Source: Mycobacterium sp. NBC_00419 (GTDB lineage: Bacteria > Actinomycetota > Actinomycetes > Mycobacteriales > Mycobacteriaceae). From it: a stretch of DNA of 64,000 nt. The stretch is from the NCBI RefSeq assembly GCF_036023875.1, contig NZ_CP107931.1, positions 2,418,001 through 2,482,000 on the forward strand. Direction: 5' to 3'. The position numbers were made by a program, and so were the translations under genes. Under the pieces are notes generated by a model. That model worked only from the letters and a program-made list of their open reading frames with translations, was not told the DNA's origin and did not search any database. Shown one piece after another: positions 28,703 to 37,644 of the stretch; position 1 is the first letter of the stretch, and each line of letters begins with the position of its first letter.

Positions 28703-30502
28703 TCAGGCGTAGTCGAAATCCGTCGAGCCGATGCGGTCCGGCGCGGCGTAGTTGATGTACACCGGGCCCTGCTGGAAGGCGAAATAGCCGGTGTTGATCA
28801 GGCCGGTCGAGATCACCGTCGGGCTGCCGTAGGACGTGGTGGTGTAGGAGTACAGCAGCGTGCTGCCGTCGGCGGTGTACACCGAGATCTTGGTGCCGGC
28901 CGGCACCGTGGAACCGACGGCCCCACCGGAGATCGACTGCAGAATCGTCCCGTACACACCACCGGAGTCGATGATCGACCCCACCGTCGTCTTGGCGCCG
29001 TTGCCGACCTGAACCTGCACGTAGGCGGTCGGCGCGCCGGGCACCGAGGTGCGCACCGGCATCGGGTTCTGGCCGACGATCATCAGCCCGGCGAACCCGA
29101 AGAACAGCCCCTGGTAGAGGAACACGCCGTCCTTGAGCTCACCCGGCAGCGCCGCCGTCGGCACGTTCGGGGCGAAGCCGGCCGCGTTCGCCCCGATGCC
29201 CAGGATGCCGTCGGCACCCCAGCTGAGGAAGTTCTCGAACGCCGCTGAGTCGGCCTGGTCGACGATGTGGACCGTCGTCGGGTCGGTGACGATGCCGTTC
29301 CCGAAGTCCACCGTGGTCGTGTAGTCGGTGTAGTGGTAGGTCTCGGTCACCGCTCCGCTGTAGGTCGCCGAGCCGGTGCCGGTCGCGCTGCCGAGGCCGC
29401 TGGTGTTCACGGCGTTACGGGAGATCACCAGGCCCGAGGACCCGGTGTCGACGAGCACCGGCACGCTGGGGCCGCCGTTGACCGAGATGTAGACGACCGG
29501 CTCGGTGGTGGCCTTCATGGAGACCGGCACGAATCCGTAGACGCGACTGTTCGAGATCGATGCGCTCAGGCTGTTGGTCACCGGATCGAGCGCGGTGCCG
29601 CCGGTGAACACCCCAACCAGCGGCAGGAAGAACGCCGCGGCGTTCATCTCCGCCCCGGCCAGCGATGGCAACAGGATGTTGATCAGCAGATTGCCACCGG
29701 CCAGCTGGTGGATGATCGGGATGTCCGCGGTGGTGGCGAAGAAGCCCTGCGCACCGGAATTGGTCGCCGAGTAGAAGTTCAGGGTGGCCGATGCGCTGGA
29801 CAGCAGCAGCTGCGGCACGATCGCGGCCAGGCCGCCGGCGATGTTCCCACTGCCCCAGGTGACCGCGTTCAGCTCGGTCTGCGCGTCGGCGAGCTGCTGT
29901 TTGCCGAGCGAGAGCGCCACACCGGGGACGATCGGGTCCGTCGGCAGGTACGAGTTCATGCTCGGTGCCGGGTCGGCAGCCGGCAGTGCCGTCGCCGCAC
30001 CCGACGATGACGTCGTCGTCTCGGTGCTGGCGGTCACCCTGGCCGAATGCGCGACCGTCGTCGCCTTCGCCGTGGTGGCCTCGGTGGCGGAAGTGGCCTC
30101 GGTGGAGGACAGGGTGGAGGACACGGTGGAGGAAGTGGTCACCGAGGGCTCGGTTGTGACCGCTGCCGCGGCCGTGGCGGTGCCCGAAGAATCCTTCGCG
30201 CTGGTATTGCCGCCCGACGAGGACACCTTGCTGCTGCGCGCCGAGTGAGCGGTGGCCTTCTTAGCCGTGGTGGACGAATCGTTGGACGTGGAGTCAGACG
30301 AACCGCTGTCCGAACTGGCCGACGCGCTCTTGGCGCTGCCGCCGGAGGCGCCGTCCTCGGCGTAGGCCACAGCGGTTCCACCGGTCAGTGCCATCCCGAC
30401 ACCGAGAGTCACAGCCCCGGCACCCAGCCAGGCATAGGGCTGTAGCCGCCGCCTCGCGCGATGCTTGCCGCCTCGGCCGTTCTTGCTGTCGGTTTGCCTC
30501 AT
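28703..30502 (-). CDS. secreted pepsin-like aspartic protease (PecA-like)
   Basis: A 599-aa exported protein with a retropepsin/pepsin-like C-terminal domain. The first catalytic motif is VPVLVDTGSSGLVISRN near residue 350. The second is SIIDSGGVYGTIL near residue 510, where the usual DTG is DSG. The catalytic domain is related to PecA and PE_PGRS-type aspartic proteases of pathogenic mycobacteria, but here the N-terminus is a twin-arginine/Sec-like signal (KHRARRRLQPYAWLGAGAV) rather than a PE domain. A Ser/Thr-rich linker occupies residues 55-160. ATG 30502 has AAGGGGAAG upstream; the open frame extends 40 codons further. Confidence 0.83.
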   Translation of the reverse strand: MRQTDSKNGRGGKHRARRRLQPYAWLGAGAVTLGVGMALTGGTAVAYAEDGASGGSAKSASASSDSGSSDSTSNDSSTTAKKATAHSARSSKVSSSGGNTSAKDSSGTATAAAAVTTEPSVTTSSTVSSTLSSTEATSATEATTAKATTVAHSARVTASTETTTSSSGAATALPAADPAPSMNSYLPTDPIVPGVALSLGKQQLADAQTELNAVTWGSGNIAGGLAAIVPQLLLSSASATLNFYSATNSGAQGFFATTADIPIIHQLAGGNLLINILLPSLAGAEMNAAAFFLPLVGVFTGGTALDPVTNSLSASISNSRVYGFVPVSMKATTEPVVYISVNGGPSVPVLVDTGSSGLVISRNAVNTSGLGSATGTGSATYSGAVTETYHYTDYTTTVDFGNGIVTDPTTVHIVDQADSAAFENFLSWGADGILGIGANAAGFAPNVPTAALPGELKDGVFLYQGLFFGFAGLMIVGQNPMPVRTSVPGAPTAYVQVQVGNGAKTTVGSIIDSGGVYGTILQSISGGAVGSTVPAGTKISVYTADGSTLLYSYTTTSYGSPTVISTGLINTGYFAFQQGPVYINYAAPDRIGSTDFDYA

Positions 30503-30642
30503 AGCTTCCCCTTGCCTGGAAGGCTCGTCACAGCGCGCTGTCGCAGGCGCTAGTTTGCTGAGTTTGTCTATCACAGTGCCAATGGGCGGCGATAGCCAAC
30601 GCGCGCGGCTCACAGCTGGCACCTAAGCAGCACGGGTGGAAG

Positions 30643-32973
30643 TCACTGGCGTATTTGCCAGCCGACGGCCGGGTCAACCAGGATGCCCGACAGGTCGACC
30701 ACGTCGAAAGCACTCATCGGCACCTGGTTGAGCTCTGCCTGAGCCGTCAGATGCTCCGTGCCGGCCCACCCGTTGCTCATTGCCAGGAGCTTGGCACCGT
30801 CCTGGCCCGCCACCGTCGAGTCGTAGATGACCGCGCCGTGTTCCTGCAGCGCCTTGAGGACCACCTGGGTCGACGCCGAGTAGCCGGACATGTCGAAGTC
30901 GGCGCGCAGCCGAAGCACGCTGCCCATCGGAACGCCGTTGGTGCCGTTGCCGTCGCCGGAGCCGGCCGGCCAGCTGAATCCGGTCCCGCGGTCCTTGGAG
31001 ATCACGATGCCGAGCATGTGGTCGATGCTGCCGCGGGCCAGGTCGTCGGGGCGCAGGATCATCGGCAGGTAGGGCAGTCGCGCGGCGTTCGCCCACCCGG
31101 TGGTCGGGTAGTACGGCGAGCTCATGTCGTAGTGGACGCCTGCTTCGGCCACCCAGGACGATCCGTACATCGCCCGGTAGACGGCGTTACCGAGCGCGTC
31201 GAGCAGGCTGTTGGCAGGCAACTCGACGCCGTTGGCGACGTTGTAGAGCTCCTGGGAGATGCAGGTTCCCTCCTGGAAGACCAGCAGGTGGCGGTCCCAC
31301 GCCGGCGCCGAGGGCATGCCTTCGACGATGGGCCGGTCCGGGATCGCATACGGCCTGCTGTCGATGCTCGGCCCGCTGGTGGCGTAACCGCGGTTGAAGA
31401 TCACCTTCTCGGTGCGGGCGGTCGCGCCGATCACGTTGACCGGCATTCCGGCGGTGGCGTTCTGCCAGGTGTAGCCCCAGTTGGCTTTCAGCGTGGCGCC
31501 GCGGCTCGCGCCGAGGACGTTCATCCACGCCCCCGACTGGGCCTTGACCGGGAGGGCACGGACGTCGGCGTGGAAGATCGTGTCGGTCGGCATCAGCGTG
31601 CACCCGCAGAAGGTGGTCTGCCCGTTGGCGGCGATGGTGTTACTCGGGCTGATGGTGATGTTCACCGGTACGGCGACCGTGCCGCCGTGCCCGTCGGCGA
31701 CGTTGACCGAGAAGGTGTCCACCTTGTCGGCGAGTGGCCCGGTGAAGGCCGCGGCCTTGTCGCGGGCGGCCGCGGTCGGTGTGTAGGTGAAGCTGCCGTC
31801 GGCTCTCAGCGCGAAGGTGCCCTTGGCCGTGGTGGCTGGCCCGGCGTAGGTCATGGTGTCGCCGTCGACGTCTGAGCCGACGACGAATCCGGTGACCACA
31901 CCGGAGTTCACGTCGCGGGGTCCGATGGTGGTCTTACCGGTCGGCGCAACGTTTTTCGGGCTGATCGCCACCGTGACGGTCACGGCCAGCGGTGCGCCGT
32001 GACCGTCGTCGACGGTGACGACGAACGAGTCGGTCTTGTCGGCGAGGGTGGCGCTCAGAGCCGACGCGTTGTGCCTGGCGGCCGCGGTGGGCGTGTAGGC
32101 GAAGGCTCCCCCGCCGTTGACGGTGACGGTGCCGCCCTTGGCGGTGGTGGGGTTGACGCTGTAGATCAGCAGGTCCCTGTCGGCGTCGACTCCGGCGACC
32201 TTGCCGCCGACGTATCCGTTGCCGGTGTTGGGGGCGTTGACGGTGGTCTGGGCGGTGGGCCCGGCGTTCTTCGCCGTGATCGGCACGGTCACCGTCGTGA
32301 CGGCCTTGGCGCCGGCGGGGTCGGTGACGGTGACGGTGACGGCGTCTGCGGTCAGCAGGGCATCGGCGGTTGTCAGTGCCGCGTCGTGGCGGGCCTTGGC
32401 CGTCGGGGTGTAGGTGAACACGCCGGCGGTGGTGATGGCGACCGTCCCCTTGCCCGACGTCGTTGCGCGGTAGGTGAGTTTGTCACCGTTGGGATCGCTA
32501 GCGGTGACGGTGGCGGTGACGGCACCGGTCGATACGCTCGGCGCACCCACTGCCACACCGGTTATCACCGGGGCGCTGTTGACCACCACGGCCGCCACCG
32601 TCGGCTGCGCACTGGGCGCGACTTGGGGTTGCCCGATTTGCCTTCGCGCGGCGGCCAACACGGCCCACGACAGTGGCGACTCCGCGGGCACGGCGGGGTT
32701 GTCTCCCAACAGCTTGACCAGTCGTGTCGATGTCGATGCAGCCGAAATAGGCTTGACAGCAACCACTTTCGTGGATTCTACGGACCGGACTGCCGCGGTA
32801 TCCGGCTTGGCGGCCTTGCTTGCCCGTTGGGTCGCCGAGTGCCGCGCCGAGGAGCCCGTGGAGTCACCCGAGTCCGCCCACGCCACTGCGGAACCGCCGG
32901 TCGCGATCGCCACCCCTACCCCGAGGGCGACCGCCAGTCCACCAACTCGCCCTATACACGCTGCCGCTGCCAT
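30643..32973 (-). CDS. secreted protein with three cadherin/VCBS-type repeats and a novel C-terminal domain
   Basis: A 776-aa exported protein. The signal peptide has GRVGGLAVALGVGVAIATGG and the linker carries DNPAVPAESPLSWAVLAA at residues 91-108. Residues 133-435 contain three units of about 95-100 aa with the pattern D-x-D/N-G-D-x-hydrophobic-Y (SDPNGDKLTYRA, DADRDLLIYSV, SDVDGDTMTYAG), each followed by FTYTPTAxAR and ending in TVTVxITxKN. Such folds are extracellular adhesion or spacer modules. The last 330 residues include HLLVFQEGTCISQELYNV and YLPMILRPDDLARGSIDHML and I do not recognise them for certain; a polysaccharide-active role is possible. The ATG has GGAGGGG upstream. Confidence 0.78.
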   Translation of the reverse strand: MAAAACIGRVGGLAVALGVGVAIATGGSAVAWADSGDSTGSSARHSATQRASKAAKPDTAAVRSVESTKVVAVKPISAASTSTRLVKLLGDNPAVPAESPLSWAVLAAARRQIGQPQVAPSAQPTVAAVVVNSAPVITGVAVGAPSVSTGAVTATVTASDPNGDKLTYRATTSGKGTVAITTAGVFTYTPTAKARHDAALTTADALLTADAVTVTVTDPAGAKAVTTVTVPITAKNAGPTAQTTVNAPNTGNGYVGGKVAGVDADRDLLIYSVNPTTAKGGTVTVNGGGAFAYTPTAAARHNASALSATLADKTDSFVVTVDDGHGAPLAVTVTVAISPKNVAPTGKTTIGPRDVNSGVVTGFVVGSDVDGDTMTYAGPATTAKGTFALRADGSFTYTPTAAARDKAAAFTGPLADKVDTFSVNVADGHGGTVAVPVNITISPSNTIAANGQTTFCGCTLMPTDTIFHADVRALPVKAQSGAWMNVLGASRGATLKANWGYTWQNATAGMPVNVIGATARTEKVIFNRGYATSGPSIDSRPYAIPDRPIVEGMPSAPAWDRHLLVFQEGTCISQELYNVANGVELPANSLLDALGNAVYRAMYGSSWVAEAGVHYDMSSPYYPTTGWANAARLPYLPMILRPDDLARGSIDHMLGIVISKDRGTGFSWPAGSGDGNGTNGVPMGSVLRLRADFDMSGYSASTQVVLKALQEHGAVIYDSTVAGQDGAKLLAMSNGWAGTEHLTAQAELNQVPMSAFDVVDLSGILVDPAVGWQIRQ

Positions 32974-33043
32974 ATCGAACCCCTCCGAGTGCGGATCTCA
33001 AAGGTAGCCATCCGCGGGGGTGTTTCCGGCGCAAATCGCAAAA

Positions 33044-33078
33044 ATTGACGGTGCCGTCGCGACGCCCGAAAACGCGAC
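33044..33078 (-). terminator. possible terminator after polD1
   Basis: On the minus strand GTCGCG and CGCGAC (33073-33078 with 33056-33061) can pair, and the sequence beyond ends in AATTTTTG. The stem is only six base pairs and the U-run is separated from it by about ten bases, so this is tentative. Confidence 0.3.
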
Positions 33079-33112
33079 TTTAATTGACCGCGAGGGCAAT
33101 TCCGCGCTCGGT

Positions 33113-34150
33113 TCAGGTCTCGTCGGCCTTGCGATCGGTATCCCGGCTCGGCTGCACCCGCTTGGGTTCGCCCGGCATCTTCGGGTAGTTCGGCGGGTAG
33201 GGCAGGTCGGCGAGGCCGCGTTCCTCGTCGGCGGCGACCATCGCCAGCAGCGGATTGATCGACTGCGCCAACGAATCCAGCCCGGCCATCGGATCGCCGC
33301 GTTGGGCGACCAACGCGGGCACGGTGGCCATCGTGTAGTCGTCGGGGTCGGCGTCGGCCAGCTCGTCCCAGGTCAGCGGCGTCGACACCGTGGCGATCGG
33401 GGTGGCGCGCACCGCATACGCGGCGGCGAACGTGCGATCGCGCGCGTTCTGGTTGTAGTCGATGAAGACCCGCGTGCCGCGTTCCTCCTTCCACCACGAG
33501 GTGGTCACCAAATCCTCTGCGCGCCTTTCGACTTCACGTGCCAACGCGATACCGGCCCGGCGCACCGCGATGAAGTCCCACTGCGGTGCGATGCGCAGGA
33601 ACACGTGTATCCCGCGCCCGCCGGACGTCTTGGGGTAGCCGATCAGACCGAGTTCGTCGAGCAACGGCTTGAGGATGTCGACGGCGATGGTGCGCGCCTC
33701 GGCGAATCCGGTGCCCGGCTGAGGATCGAGGTCCACCCGCAGTTCGTCGGGATGGTCGGTGTCCGGGCAGCGAACCTGCCACGGGTGAAACGTCACGGTG
33801 CCCATCTGGGCAGCCCATACCACCGCCGACGGGTGCGTCACCTTCAGCGCATCGGCGGTGCGGCCGGACGGGAATGTCACCCGGCAGGTCTGCAGATAGT
33901 CGGGATGCTTTTCGGGAACCCGCTTCTGGTAGATCTCCTCGCCTTCGATCCCGTCCGGGAAGCGCTGCAGATGGGTAGGGCGATCGCGCAGTGCCGTCAG
34001 CAGTGGGCCGCTGCAGGCCAGCGTGCGGTAGTACTCGACGAGCGTGCCCTTGGTCCCGGCCGACCCGAGCTTGGGAAAATAGATCTTGTCCCGGTTGGTG
34101 AGCCGCACCGCGACACCGTCGACGTCGAGTTCCTCGGCTTTGGTCGCCAC
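33113..34150 (-). CDS. polD1: LigD-polymerase-like primase/polymerase (PolD1-type)
   Basis: A 345-aa archaeo-eukaryotic primase-fold polymerase, homologous to the polymerase domain of LigD but encoded alone, as in Rv3730c. Mycobacterial PolD enzymes add ribonucleotides or fill gaps in repair. Key motifs are the metal ligands in ELRVDLDPQPGTGF, the SGGRGIHVF nucleotide-binding motif, and the third acidic site in VFIDYNQNARDRT. N-terminal NRDKIYFP and HLQRFPDGIEGEEIYQK are typical. It is divergent from ligC, 40 bp between starts, an arrangement that suggests joint function in end joining or base-excision repair. The GTG start lacks a Shine-Dalgarno sequence and has a leaderless-type TAATTT. Confidence 0.92.
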   Translation of the reverse strand: MATKAEELDVDGVAVRLTNRDKIYFPKLGSAGTKGTLVEYYRTLACSGPLLTALRDRPTHLQRFPDGIEGEEIYQKRVPEKHPDYLQTCRVTFPSGRTADALKVTHPSAVVWAAQMGTVTFHPWQVRCPDTDHPDELRVDLDPQPGTGFAEARTIAVDILKPLLDELGLIGYPKTSGGRGIHVFLRIAPQWDFIAVRRAGIALAREVERRAEDLVTTSWWKEERGTRVFIDYNQNARDRTFAAAYAVRATPIATVSTPLTWDELADADPDDYTMATVPALVAQRGDPMAGLDSLAQSINPLLAMVAADEERGLADLPYPPNYPKMPGEPKRVQPSRDTDRKADET

Positions 34151-34156
34151 TCTTCG

Positions 34157-34162
34157 AAATTA
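34157..34162 (-). promoter_or_regulatory. -10 box TAATTT of a leaderless promoter (polD1)
   Basis: On the minus strand TAATTT is followed by six bases and the polD1 GTG at 34150. On the other strand CACAAT at 34179-34184 lies six bases before the ligC ATG and may be its weaker counterpart. Confidence 0.5.
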
Positions 34163-34190
34163 CGCCTATAGAGGTCGGCACAATGGGGAC

Positions 34191-35258
34191 ATGGACTTGC
34201 CTGTGCTGCCGCCGGTGTCTCCCATGCTGGCCAAGTCGGTGACGTCCTTCCCCGGTGAGGCCTCCTACGAACCGAAGTGGGACGGCTTCCGGTCGATCTG
34301 CTTTCGGGACGGCGACGAGGTCGAACTGGGTAGCCGCAACGAGCGGCCGTTGACGCGCTACTTCCCCGAACTGGTCGAGGCCGCCCGATCCGAACTGCCG
34401 GCGCGGTGCGTGCTCGACGGCGAGATCATCATCGCCACCGCGGACGGGCTGGATTTCGATGCGCTGCAGCAGCGCATCCATCCCGCCGACTCGCGGGTGC
34501 GGATGCTCGCCGAACAGACGCCCGCCGCCTTCATCGCGTTCGACCTGCTGGCCCTCGACGACGAGGACTTCACCGGCCGCCCGTTCAGCGAACGCCGCGC
34601 CGCGCTGCTGGCCGCCCTCGCCGCCGCCGGCCCCGCCTTCCACGTCACCCCCGCGACCACTGATCTGGCGACCGCACAACGCTGGTTCTCCGAGTTCGAA
34701 GGCGCCGGCCTCGACGGCATCATCGCCAAACCGCTGACCGTCACCTATCAACCCGACAAGCGGGTGATGTTCAAGATCAAGCACGAGCGCACCGCCGATT
34801 GTGTGGTCGCCGGCTACCGCGTGCACAAGTCGGGTGCCGACGCGATCGGCTCGCTGCTGCTCGGGTTGTACAGGCCCGACGGCGCGCTGGCCTCCGTCGG
34901 CGTCATCGGCGCCTTCCCGATGGCCAAGCGGCGCGAGCTGTTCGCCGAACTGCAGCCGCTCGTCACCGATTTCGAGGGGCACCCGTGGAACTGGGCCGCC
35001 CACCAGGCCGGTGACCGCACCCCCCGCAAGAACGAAGGCTCACGCTGGAACGCCGGCAAGGATCTGTCCTTCACGCCGCTACGCCCCGAGCTGGTGGTCG
35101 AGGTCCGCTACGACCACATGGAGGGCGACCGGTTCCGGCACACCGCGCAGTTCAACCGCTGGCGCCCCGACCGCGACCCGCGCTCGTGCACCTACGAGCA
35201 GCTCGACGAACCGGTGCGGTTCCGGCTCGGCGACATCGTTCCGGGGCTGGGCGGGTGA
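34191..35258 (+). CDS. ligC: ATP-dependent DNA ligase LigC
   Basis: A 355-aa ligase that seals nicks using ATP. The adenylated lysine is in motif [10 protein letters not shown] (Lys 29). Motif III is [11 protein letters not shown], motif IV is GLDGIIAKP and motif V is [14 protein letters not shown]. The OB-fold domain occupies the last 130 residues. Mycobacterial LigC supports backup end joining and gap repair with PolD1, its divergent neighbour. The frame is open upstream, but ATG 34191 gives the expected start [15 protein letters not shown]. It ends in a GTGA overlap with gluQRS. Confidence 0.95.
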   Translation: MDLPVLPPVSPMLAKSVTSFPGEASYEPKWDGFRSICFRDGDEVELGSRNERPLTRYFPELVEAARSELPARCVLDGEIIIATADGLDFDALQQRIHPADSRVRMLAEQTPAAFIAFDLLALDDEDFTGRPFSERRAALLAALAAAGPAFHVTPATTDLATAQRWFSEFEGAGLDGIIAKPLTVTYQPDKRVMFKIKHERTADCVVAGYRVHKSGADAIGSLLLGLYRPDGALASVGVIGAFPMAKRRELFAELQPLVTDFEGHPWNWAAHQAGDRTPRKNEGSRWNAGKDLSFTPLRPELVVEVRYDHMEGDRFRHTAQFNRWRPDRDPRSCTYEQLDEPVRFRLGDIVPGLGG

Positions 35259-36124
35259 GCGGCGCGGGCCGGTTCGCACCCAGCCCGTCGGCCGATCTGC
35301 ACACCGGAAATCTGCGCACGGCAGTGTTGGCATGGCTGTTCGCCCGATCGACGGGCAGGCGGTTCCTGGTGCGCGTCGAGGACCTCGACGACCGCACCCA
35401 CGACGACATCGCGCAGCGCCAACTCGCCGACCTTGCCGCCATCGGGATCACCTGGGACTCCGAACCGCAGTGGCAGTCCGCACACCGCAGCCGCTACGAC
35501 GCTGTCGTGGACCACCTGGCCGCAGCCGGTCTTGTGTACGAATGTTATTGCAGTCGAAGGGATATCCTCAGCGCACCGCGCGCGCCGCACGCCCCGGAAG
35601 GGGCCTATCCCGGCACCTGCCGCGAGCTGTCCGACGACGACCGCGCCGCTAAACGCGCCGCCCGGCCGCCGGCGCTGCGGTTGCGGGCTGACACAACCGA
35701 ATACACGGTGACTGATCTGGTGCACGGCGCCTACACCGGTGTGGTCGACGATTTCGTCCTGCGCCGCGGCGACGGTGTGCCCGCCTACAACCTCGCCGTG
35801 GTGGTCGACGACGCACAAAGCGGTATCGACCAGGTGGTCCGCGGCGACGACCTCCTGGCGTCCGCGCCGCGGCAGGCCTACCTCGGCGCACTACTGGGCT
35901 ATCCGCAGCCGGTCTATGCCCACGTGCCGCTGGTGCTCAATGCCGGCGGCAAACGACTGGCCAAGCGCGACGGTGCGGTGACCCTGGCCGAAATCGGCAC
36001 GGACGCCGCCCTGGCGCAGATCGCGCAGTCGCTGGGTTTCGCTGCGACGACGACGCAGGGGATGCTCGCGGAATTCGATCCGGAACGCCTGCCGCGCGGG
36101 CCGTGGATATACCGGCCGCGCTGA
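35255..36124 (+). CDS. gluQRS: glutamyl-Q tRNA(Asp) synthetase
   Basis: A truncated GluRS-like enzyme of 289 aa that attaches glutamate to queuosine at position 34 of tRNA-Asp. The nucleotide-binding HIGH-like motif is [15 protein letters not shown] and the KMSKS-like motif is KRLAKRDGA. The zinc site has Cys in ECYCSRRD and GTCREL. It lacks the anticodon-binding domain of GluRS, as expected. The GTG start overlaps the ligC stop, so the gene is co-translated with ligC. It needs queuosine, and tgt is encoded 7 kb downstream. Confidence 0.93.
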   Translation: MSGAGRFAPSPSADLHTGNLRTAVLAWLFARSTGRRFLVRVEDLDDRTHDDIAQRQLADLAAIGITWDSEPQWQSAHRSRYDAVVDHLAAAGLVYECYCSRRDILSAPRAPHAPEGAYPGTCRELSDDDRAAKRAARPPALRLRADTTEYTVTDLVHGAYTGVVDDFVLRRGDGVPAYNLAVVVDDAQSGIDQVVRGDDLLASAPRQAYLGALLGYPQPVYAHVPLVLNAGGKRLAKRDGAVTLAEIGTDAALAQIAQSLGFAATTTQGMLAEFDPERLPRGPWIYRPR

Positions 36125-36156
36125 TCGGAACTCTTGGGCGGCGCTGCGGGGATTGT

Positions 36157-36162
36157 TAGCGT
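36157..36162 (+). promoter_or_regulatory. -10 box TAGCGT of a leaderless promoter (ABC transporter)
   Basis: TAGCGT ends six bases before GTG 36169. An AAGG lies directly against the start codon and is too close to act as a Shine-Dalgarno sequence. Confidence 0.5.
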
Positions 36163-36168
36163 GCGAAG

Positions 36169-37644
36169 GTGCCCCGCTATGTCCGCAGAGCCCTGCTCGC
36201 GCTCGTCCTGTTAGCCGCGCTGGTGAGCGCGGCCTGCGGATCGAGTGACACCGGCGCCGACCGCATCTCGTCGTCGGGTGTCCTGCGAGTGGGTACCGAA
36301 GGTACCTACGCACCGTTCAGTTACCAGGATCCCGCGACCGGACAGCTCGCCGGCTACGACGTGGACGTCGCCAACGCGGTCGGCGAGCGGCTCGGTAAGA
36401 AGGTCCAGTTCGTTCAGACGCCATGGGATTCCATCTTCGCCGCGCTCGAAGCCAACCGATTCGACGTGGTGGCCAATGAGGTCACCATCACCCCCGAGCG
36501 AAAGAGCAAATACGACCTGTCCGAGCCGTACTCGGTGGGCGAAGGTGTCGTCATCACCCGGGCCAACGACAACTCGATCACGTCGGTCGACGATCTCAAG
36601 GGCAAGACGGTCGGTGCGACGGTCACCAGCAACTGGGCCCAGGTGTCCCGTGACGCCGGCGCGAAGCTGGAACCGGTGGAGGGTTTCACCCAGGCGATCA
36701 CCCTGCTCAACCAGGGCCGGGTGGACGCTGTGGTCAACGACAGCATCGCCTTCCACGCCTACCAGGCCGAGACCAACGACCAGTCGGTCAAGATCGGCGC
36801 CACCATCGGGGAGAAGAGCGAGCAGGGCTTCGCGGCCCGAAAGAACAGCGGCCTGCTGCCCGAGTTGAACAGGGCACTCGATGAACTGAAAGCCGACGGC
36901 ACACTGGCGGCGATCTCGCAGAAGTACCTGAAGGCCAATGTCACCGGAGACCCGACAGCCGGCGGTGCCGACCCCGGACACCGCTCGGTGTGGAAGCTGA
37001 TCGCCGACAACCTGTGGCCCCTGGCCAAGGCCGCGATCACGGTGACGATTCCGCTGACCGTCATCAGCTTCGTCATCGGCCTGGTGATCGCGCTGGCGGT
37101 CGCGCTGGGCCGGTTGTCGAAGAACGTCGTCGTGTCGAATGTCGCCCGGTTCTACATCTCGATCATTCGCGGCACTCCGCTGCTGGTGCAGTTGTTCATC
37201 ATCTTCTTCGCGCTCCCGCAGATCGGGATCAAACTCGAGCCGTTCCTCGCCGCGGTGATCGCGTTCAGCCTCAACGTCGGCGGCTATGCGGCGGAGATCA
37301 TCCGATCGGCGATCCAGAGCATCCCGAAGGGCCAGTGGGAGGCCGCCGAGACCATCGGCTACCACTACACCGGTGCGCTGCGGCGGATCATCCTCCCGCA
37401 GGCCGCCCGGGTGGCGGTGCCGCCCCTGTCGAATACCCTGATATCGCTGGTGAAAGACACGTCGCTGGCCTCGACGATCCTGGTCACCGAGCTGCTGCGC
37501 ACCGCACAGGTGGCCGCCGCACCGACCTTCGAATTCTTCGCGCTCTACGGCACGGCGGCGGTGTACTACTGGATCATCTGCCTGGTGCTCTCGTTCGGCC
37601 AGAGCCGCCTTGAGCACCGGCTGGAAAGGTATGTGGCGCGATGA
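36169..37644 (+). CDS. amino-acid ABC transporter, fused substrate-binding protein and permease
   Basis: A 491-aa fusion. Residues 1-23 are a lipoprotein signal ending in the lipobox VSAAC. Residues 35-255 form a family 3 solute-binding domain (LRVGTEGTYAPFSYQDPATG; LEANRFDVVANEVTITPER). Residues 275-491 are a His/Glu/Gln-type permease domain with five or so membrane segments and the EAA-like loop AAETIGYHYTGALRRIILPQ. Such fusions import polar amino acids or their analogues, as in GlnPQ-type systems. The stop overlaps the ATP-binding gene by four bases. Confidence 0.93.
   Translation: MPRYVRRALLALVLLAALVSAACGSSDTGADRISSSGVLRVGTEGTYAPFSYQDPATGQLAGYDVDVANAVGERLGKKVQFVQTPWDSIFAALEANRFDVVANEVTITPERKSKYDLSEPYSVGEGVVITRANDNSITSVDDLKGKTVGATVTSNWAQVSRDAGAKLEPVEGFTQAITLLNQGRVDAVVNDSIAFHAYQAETNDQSVKIGATIGEKSEQGFAARKNSGLLPELNRALDELKADGTLAAISQKYLKANVTGDPTAGGADPGHRSVWKLIADNLWPLAKAAITVTIPLTVISFVIGLVIALAVALGRLSKNVVVSNVARFYISIIRGTPLLVQLFIIFFALPQIGIKLEPFLAAVIAFSLNVGGYAAEIIRSAIQSIPKGQWEAAETIGYHYTGALRRIILPQAARVAVPPLSNTLISLVKDTSLASTILVTELLRTAQVAAAPTFEFFALYGTAAVYYWIICLVLSFGQSRLEHRLERYVAR

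Noticed and set aside
34179..34184. CACAAT as a certain leaderless -10 for ligC
   Set aside because: The spacing of six bases fits, but the first conserved T is missing, so I mention it only with the polD1 promoter.
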